Source: Acidobacteriota bacterium (GTDB lineage: Bacteria; Acidobacteriota; Blastocatellia; Pyrinomonadales; Pyrinomonadaceae). Taken from it: 64,000 nucleotides of DNA. The stretch is from the NCBI GenBank assembly GCA_023436495.1, contig JAEZIT010000055.1, positions 5,084 to 69,083 on the forward strand, given 5' to 3'. Shown piece by piece: positions 60,365 through 64,000 of the stretch; the first letter of the stretch is position 1, and every line of letters starts with the position of its first letter. The notes under the pieces are model-generated. The model was not told the DNA's origin. It saw nothing but the letters and a program-made list of their open reading frames with translations, and searched no databases. The translations under genes and the position numbers were made by a program.

Positions 60365-61242
60365 TAAAATCGCCGTTCGAACCTATGCAGCCCAACGGTA
60401 ATTACGAAGAATTGGTCAATCGGATCACCGACATGGTGATGGCGCAGCTTGGCAGTGATGATCACTGCCCATCATTCTGCCGCGCCGACGTCGAGCGAAT
60501 CGTGGATGCGGGCGCCGAACGTATCGGCATTGTTCTCGGCAGCACCGCGACGGCTCACGACTGGGCTTCGCTTATCGATCATACGCTTCTCAAACCCGAA
60601 GCGAGCGAGTCCGACATTCGGAAGCTTTGCGACGAAGCTGCTCAGTTCGGTTTCGCCTCCGTGTGTGTAAATCCTGTTTGGGTAAAGGCGGCGGCCGAAT
60701 TCCTGGAAGGCACGAACGTTCCGGTCTGCACGGTGATCGGATTTCCGCTCGGAGCCACGCTGCCTGATGTTAAGGCTTACGAAGCCAGGCGAGCCATCTT
60801 CAATGGAGCAAGGGAAGTGGATATGGTCATAAACATCGGTGCTCTTAAGTCCGGAGATGACTGCTCCGTCGAGGATGACATCCGAGCCGTCGCCGAAGCC
60901 GCCCACGAAAACGGGGTGCTGTGCAAAGTGATCATCGAAACCGCACTTCTCACTGATGAAGAAAAGGTCCGTGCATGTCTTGCGTCCAAAAACGCTGGAG
61001 CCGATTTCGTGAAAACCTCAACTGGATTTTCAAAAGGCGGTGCGACGGTAGAGGACGTCGCGCTTATGCGACGTACTGTCGGGCACGCGCTCGGGGTGAA
61101 AGCATCTGGCGGCGTGAAGGGTATCGACGATGCCCGTGCGATGTTCGAAGCCGGAGCCACACGAATCGGAGCCTCCGTCGGCGTAAAGATCGCTCAGGAG
61201 GCTAGCGGAATGAAGCCTTCGGCGGCCGCGAGCAGCTATTGA
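60361..61242 (+). CDS. deoC: Deoxyribose-phosphate aldolase with N-terminal extension
   Basis: Cleaves 2-deoxyribose 5-phosphate to glyceraldehyde 3-phosphate and acetaldehyde. The 293 residues are about 65 longer than the short DeoC type. The core has SLIDHTLLKPEAS, Asp154 (EVDMVINIGAL), the Schiff-base Lys218 (FVKTSTGF) and Lys247 (GVKASGG), all intact. The extension begins with an amphipathic helix, NYEELVNRITDMVMAQL, like encapsulation peptides of microcompartment enzymes. The start is GTG, overlapping the rpiB stop as GTGA, so the two are made together. No shell-protein gene is in the window. Confidence 0.93.
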   Translation: MIKSPFEPMQPNGNYEELVNRITDMVMAQLGSDDHCPSFCRADVERIVDAGAERIGIVLGSTATAHDWASLIDHTLLKPEASESDIRKLCDEAAQFGFASVCVNPVWVKAAAEFLEGTNVPVCTVIGFPLGATLPDVKAYEARRAIFNGAREVDMVINIGALKSGDDCSVEDDIRAVAEAAHENGVLCKVIIETALLTDEEKVRACLASKNAGADFVKTSTGFSKGGATVEDVALMRRTVGHALGVKASGGVKGIDDARAMFEAGATRIGASVGVKIAQEASGMKPSAAASSY

Positions 61243-61256
61243 TAAGCGGATTTTCT

Positions 61257-61655
61257 ATGTTGGGCGGAGATCATAATAAAACTGTTGTCAGCCTATTTTT
61301 GGCGGTATCGGTCTTTTGCAGCTTTTTCTCGTGTTTGACGATCTGCACCTTCGAAGGCTCGCAGCACGACAAAGTCGTTTCACCCACAGTTTCCGTTGGC
61401 GTTGAATCTGATTCCCCCGAGTTACAGCCATTGGACGAGTGTTGTGCTTGTCCGGAAACGATCTTTCAGGCCATTGTGCTCCAGCCTCGCAAAGCTCTCC
61501 CAGCGTCGATAGCTGCGGAAGCCACTCCGCCTATTCAACTGCGAACTTCATTTAAACCTTACTATTGTCACCGCCAAAGCGTCGTCGCGTTCCATTCGCC
61601 TCCGCGAACTGGACCGCCGAGACTATTTATCCGGCTAAATTACTTCCGGATCTAA
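61257..61655 (+). CDS. Hypothetical exported protein preceding a TonB-dependent receptor
   Basis: A 132-residue protein. The N-terminus has a hydrophobic stretch (TVVSLFLAVSVFCSFFSCLTI) that can act as a signal or anchor. The mature part carries a cysteine cluster (DECCACPE) and a late His/Cys pair (YYCHRQS), and ends with a Pro-rich segment and FIRLNYFRI. No family is recognised. Its position 78 bases before the TonB receptor gene and its metal-ligand-like residues suggest a link to metal uptake, but this is speculative. An in-frame TTG upstream is less likely to be the start. Confidence 0.5.
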   Translation: MLGGDHNKTVVSLFLAVSVFCSFFSCLTICTFEGSQHDKVVSPTVSVGVESDSPELQPLDECCACPETIFQAIVLQPRKALPASIAAEATPPIQLRTSFKPYYCHRQSVVAFHSPPRTGPPRLFIRLNYFRI

Positions 61656-61733
61656 ACCTCCGCTCGTATCGCAAAGGAAATTCGATGCGGCCTTTCGGCG
61701 CGCATTTTCGCTGGTACGCTCTCGGAGTTTTCA

Positions 61734-63914
61734 ATGAAACTGATCTTTACACTGATTTTGATCGCTGCCTCTGCTGCAGCAATAGCGGCCCAAGACACTG
61801 CCGCCAACACTCTTACGCTCATCATTCAAAACCTTGATACAAAGGCCCCGGTCGCTGGTGCGGTCGTTACTGTTAGGGATTCAGATATTAGAACGGAGTC
61901 GGACGCTGCCGGCCGCGTTGTCCTGACCGGAATTCAGAATGGCACGCAAACGATCGACATATTTTCGCCTGGTTTTGAACCATTGGAATTAAGCTTAGCG
62001 TTCCCGCAAAGTCGCGATTCCGAACGGGTAGTTATGATGAGGATCACGAATGAGGTCGGGGAAGTTGTCATCACTACCACACGCACTGGCCGCGAGATAG
62101 ACGATGTTCCTACACGCGTTGAGGCCATAGACGAAGAAGAGGTCGCCGAGAAAAGCAACATGCGCTCGTCGAACGTGTCGATGATCCTAAATGAAAGCAC
62201 TGGCATCAAGGTGCAGCAGACATCCGCCGCGTCCTATTCACAGAGTATCCGTATTCAGGGGCTAGACGGCCGCTATACCCAGATACTCAAAGACGGATTC
62301 CCGGCGTTCGGAGGCTTTTCAGGCAGTATGAGCCTGCTCGATATTTTGCCGCTCGATCTGAAACAGGTGGAGATCATTAAAGGTCCGTCCGCAACATTCT
62401 ACGGCGGCGGAGCCATCGCGGGGGTGGTAAATTTCGTCAGCAAAGAGCCGGATCACGAACCGGCGACATCGATGATCTTTAACCAGACGTCAGCGCTCGG
62501 GACCGATTATTCGATATTTGATACGCGGAAGTTTGGACGATTCGGTTATACCTTGCTTGGTTCAATAAATTATCAGAAGGAATACGATGTTGACGGCGAT
62601 GATTTTACAGAACTGCCGCGGACTCGTGCGTTTAATATCAATCCGCGGCTGTTCTTCTATCTGGACCAGCGAACGAGTTTAATGATCGGAAACTCAACAA
62701 CTAGACAGAGCCGAAAAGGCGGTGACATTTTCGTACTCCGTCATGCTGCCGATAACGATCATCAATATTTCGAAGCGAGCGAATCTCTACGAAACATCAC
62801 TACGGTCCAATTTGACCGTGACCTGTCGAACGGACGAAAGGTCATCGCAAAGCAGAGCCTCTCATTCTTTGATCGCTCGATCGAGACGCCGGATCACCTG
62901 TTCAAGGGAAGGCAATTCAATTCCTACACAGACGTCAGCTATTTCCATCCGGTAAAAAACCACGCGCTCGTATTGGGATTCAATGCCGTTTACGACCAAT
63001 TCAGGGAATTATCGGCCAGGTCGAACAATGCTCCGCGAAATGAAACCCGCGCGACCGTAGGAGCATACGTGCAGGACAGTTTTGAAGTCACCGAAAAGTT
63101 GTCACTCGAGGCTGGATTTCGTTTGGACGCCGTTCGGCATTACGGCATATTTGCACTGCCGCGAGTTTCGGTCCTATATCGGTTTACGGAGGGCCTCAGT
63201 ACGCGCGCCGGTGTCGGGTTCGGCTATAAAGCCCCGAGCATGTTCACAGAAGATGCCGAGACGCTGCTCTTCCACGGCGTGCTTCCGATCGGCAATCGAT
63301 TGGAGGCCGAACGAAGTTTCGGCGGTACATGGGACATTAATTATCGCGGGGACATCGGTGAGAAATTCACATATTCCGTGAATCAAATGTTCTTTTACAC
63401 GGAGATCGATAAACCGCTTGTACTGGAATCGGACGGCAAAGGCATCTATTCTTTTGCGAATGCGTCGGACCCGGTTCGTAGCACCGGCTTTGAGACCAAT
63501 CTGCGCTTAGGCTATGACATATTCCGGCTGTTTGCAGGTTACACGTTCACAAATGCGAAGGCGGATTACTTGGCAGGAAACCGCTACGTTCCTCTAACTC
63601 CAAAGAGCAGGTTGAATTCCGCGCTTCTCGTCGAACGGGAGAACGATTTTAAGGCGGGATTCGAGGCTTATTACACAGGTAGTCAGTTCCTTCGCGATGG
63701 ATCCGGAACCCGGCCCTTTTGGGTCATGGGATTGTTCGGCGAAAAGACTTTCGGCAAAGTAAGTCTGTTCATTAATGCTGAGAATATCGGCGACACACGA
63801 CAGAGCCGTTTTGGTCCGGTCGTATTCGGCCCTCATCAGAACCCGTCGTTTGCCGACATATATACACACACGGAAGGACGCATTTTCAATGGCGGTATCA
63901 GATTAAGGCTTTGA
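61734..63914 (+). CDS. TonB-dependent outer-membrane receptor with N-terminal carboxypeptidase-regulatory domain
   Basis: A 726-residue protein. A signal peptide (to about 19) is followed by a carboxypeptidase-D-regulatory-like beta sandwich (about 25-98: VAGAVVTVRDSDIRTESDAAGRVVL). The plug domain (about 105-230) has VVITTTRTGREIDDVPTRVEAI, IRIQGLDGRYTQILKDGFP and VEIIKGPSATFYGGGAIAGVVNFV. The rest is a 22-strand barrel with alternating aromatics. It ends in GGIRLRL, without a terminal Phe. The ligand is unknown; siderophores, metals and glycans are all possible. No tonB-exbBD or SusD-like gene is adjacent. Confidence 0.93.
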   Translation: MKLIFTLILIAASAAAIAAQDTAANTLTLIIQNLDTKAPVAGAVVTVRDSDIRTESDAAGRVVLTGIQNGTQTIDIFSPGFEPLELSLAFPQSRDSERVVMMRITNEVGEVVITTTRTGREIDDVPTRVEAIDEEEVAEKSNMRSSNVSMILNESTGIKVQQTSAASYSQSIRIQGLDGRYTQILKDGFPAFGGFSGSMSLLDILPLDLKQVEIIKGPSATFYGGGAIAGVVNFVSKEPDHEPATSMIFNQTSALGTDYSIFDTRKFGRFGYTLLGSINYQKEYDVDGDDFTELPRTRAFNINPRLFFYLDQRTSLMIGNSTTRQSRKGGDIFVLRHAADNDHQYFEASESLRNITTVQFDRDLSNGRKVIAKQSLSFFDRSIETPDHLFKGRQFNSYTDVSYFHPVKNHALVLGFNAVYDQFRELSARSNNAPRNETRATVGAYVQDSFEVTEKLSLEAGFRLDAVRHYGIFALPRVSVLYRFTEGLSTRAGVGFGYKAPSMFTEDAETLLFHGVLPIGNRLEAERSFGGTWDINYRGDIGEKFTYSVNQMFFYTEIDKPLVLESDGKGIYSFANASDPVRSTGFETNLRLGYDIFRLFAGYTFTNAKADYLAGNRYVPLTPKSRLNSALLVERENDFKAGFEAYYTGSQFLRDGSGTRPFWVMGLFGEKTFGKVSLFINAENIGDTRQSRFGPVVFGPHQNPSFADIYTHTEGRIFNGGIRLRL

Positions 63915-63932
63915 AAGCCGTCGCATCTTCGC

Positions 63933-63977
63933 GCAAGAACCTGGCCGGCGCTTCAATTACGCCGGCCGGGTTCTTGC
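63933..63977 (+). terminator. Hairpin after the TonB receptor gene
   Basis: GCAAGAACC and GGCCGGCG pair with CGCCGGCC and GGTTCTTGC, with one internal mismatch, around a 9-base loop. It lies 20 bases after the stop. No T run follows within the visible sequence. An ATG at 63979 opens a frame that runs off the window edge, without a ribosome site. Confidence 0.6.
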
Positions 63978-64000
63978 TATGAAACCGATCATTCCTACCC

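Noticed and set aside
60361..60426. DeoC extension as a start-site artefact
   Set aside because: The GTG start overlaps the rpiB stop as GTGA and the extension has a regular amphipathic helix, so a longer protein is more likely than a later start.
61565..61837. Frame of 90 codons spanning the gap before the TonB receptor
   Set aside because: Overlaps the ends of two better-supported genes in another frame and has no ribosome site or family pattern.
1..64000. tRNA, rRNA, CRISPR arrays, insertion sequences, prophage or integrase genes
   Set aside because: I looked for T-loop (GTTCGANTC) patterns, rRNA-like blocks, regular repeats and transposase or integrase motifs and found none that hold up.

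Overview
The window looks like a stretch of core chromosome from an Acidobacteriota bacterium, most likely of the Blastocatellia/Pyrinomonadales type. This is inferred from three paralogous secreted proteins of the VWFA-related Acidobacterial family, several secreted FG-GAP/VCBS and delta-60 repeat proteins, a TonB receptor with a carboxypeptidase-regulatory domain (so a Gram-negative envelope), and ordinary housekeeping genes. I see no insertion sequence, prophage, CRISPR array, rRNA or tRNA gene.

Layout. 1-7 kb: the tail of a CorC-like protein, enolase, a phosphoglycerate mutase homologue that has lost its active site, thymidine kinase and a KhtTU-type K+/H+ antiporter pair. 7.5-16 kb: a KefB-like antiporter, uvrC, tsaC/sua5, a GT39 glycosyltransferase, a Gfo/Idh oxidoreductase and a serine hydrolase. 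16-25 kb: two tandem VWFA proteins, glgC, mtgA, a tetraheme cytochrome, an S46 dipeptidyl-peptidase and an M23 peptidase. 25-34 kb: an ECF sigma / zinc anti-sigma / membrane protein operon, a flippase-like protein, nrdR, a delta-60 protein and lon. 34-38 kb: a LysM lytic transglycosylase, a GntR regulator and small proteins.

37.8-44 kb is a one-direction redox cluster. It starts with an Rrf2 regulator whose promoter overlaps a clear palindrome, and the palindrome is repeated before the next gene (nitroreductase). DoxX, a single-cysteine thioredoxin-like protein, a zinc-type alcohol dehydrogenase, an F420/NADP-type reductase, a luciferase-like monooxygenase, OsmC and thioredoxin follow. This resembles an electrophile or quinone stress regulon.

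44-53 kb: VCBS and VWFA secreted proteins, deoB, a decayed gene, a sigma-54 promoter in front of a 70-residue membrane protein, tsaD and a sugar dehydrogenase fused to VCBS repeats. 53-58 kb: comF and a compact ribosome-assembly/NAD operon (obgE-nadD-rsfS-rlmH-dksA-like), then an 850-base non-coding region and rpmA/rplU. That region holds four DnaA-box-like sites and, on the minus strand, a hairpin-rich segment with its own promoter and terminator-like hairpin: a candidate structured RNA next to a candidate origin. 58-64 kb: hpt, a translationally coupled rpiB-deoC pair with N-terminal extensions like those of bacterial-microcompartment cargo, and a TonB receptor.

Most worth following up: the GpmI-like pseudoenzyme, the DnaA-box/structured-RNA region, the rpiB-deoC pair with an altered RpiB active site, and the Rrf2 operator pair.
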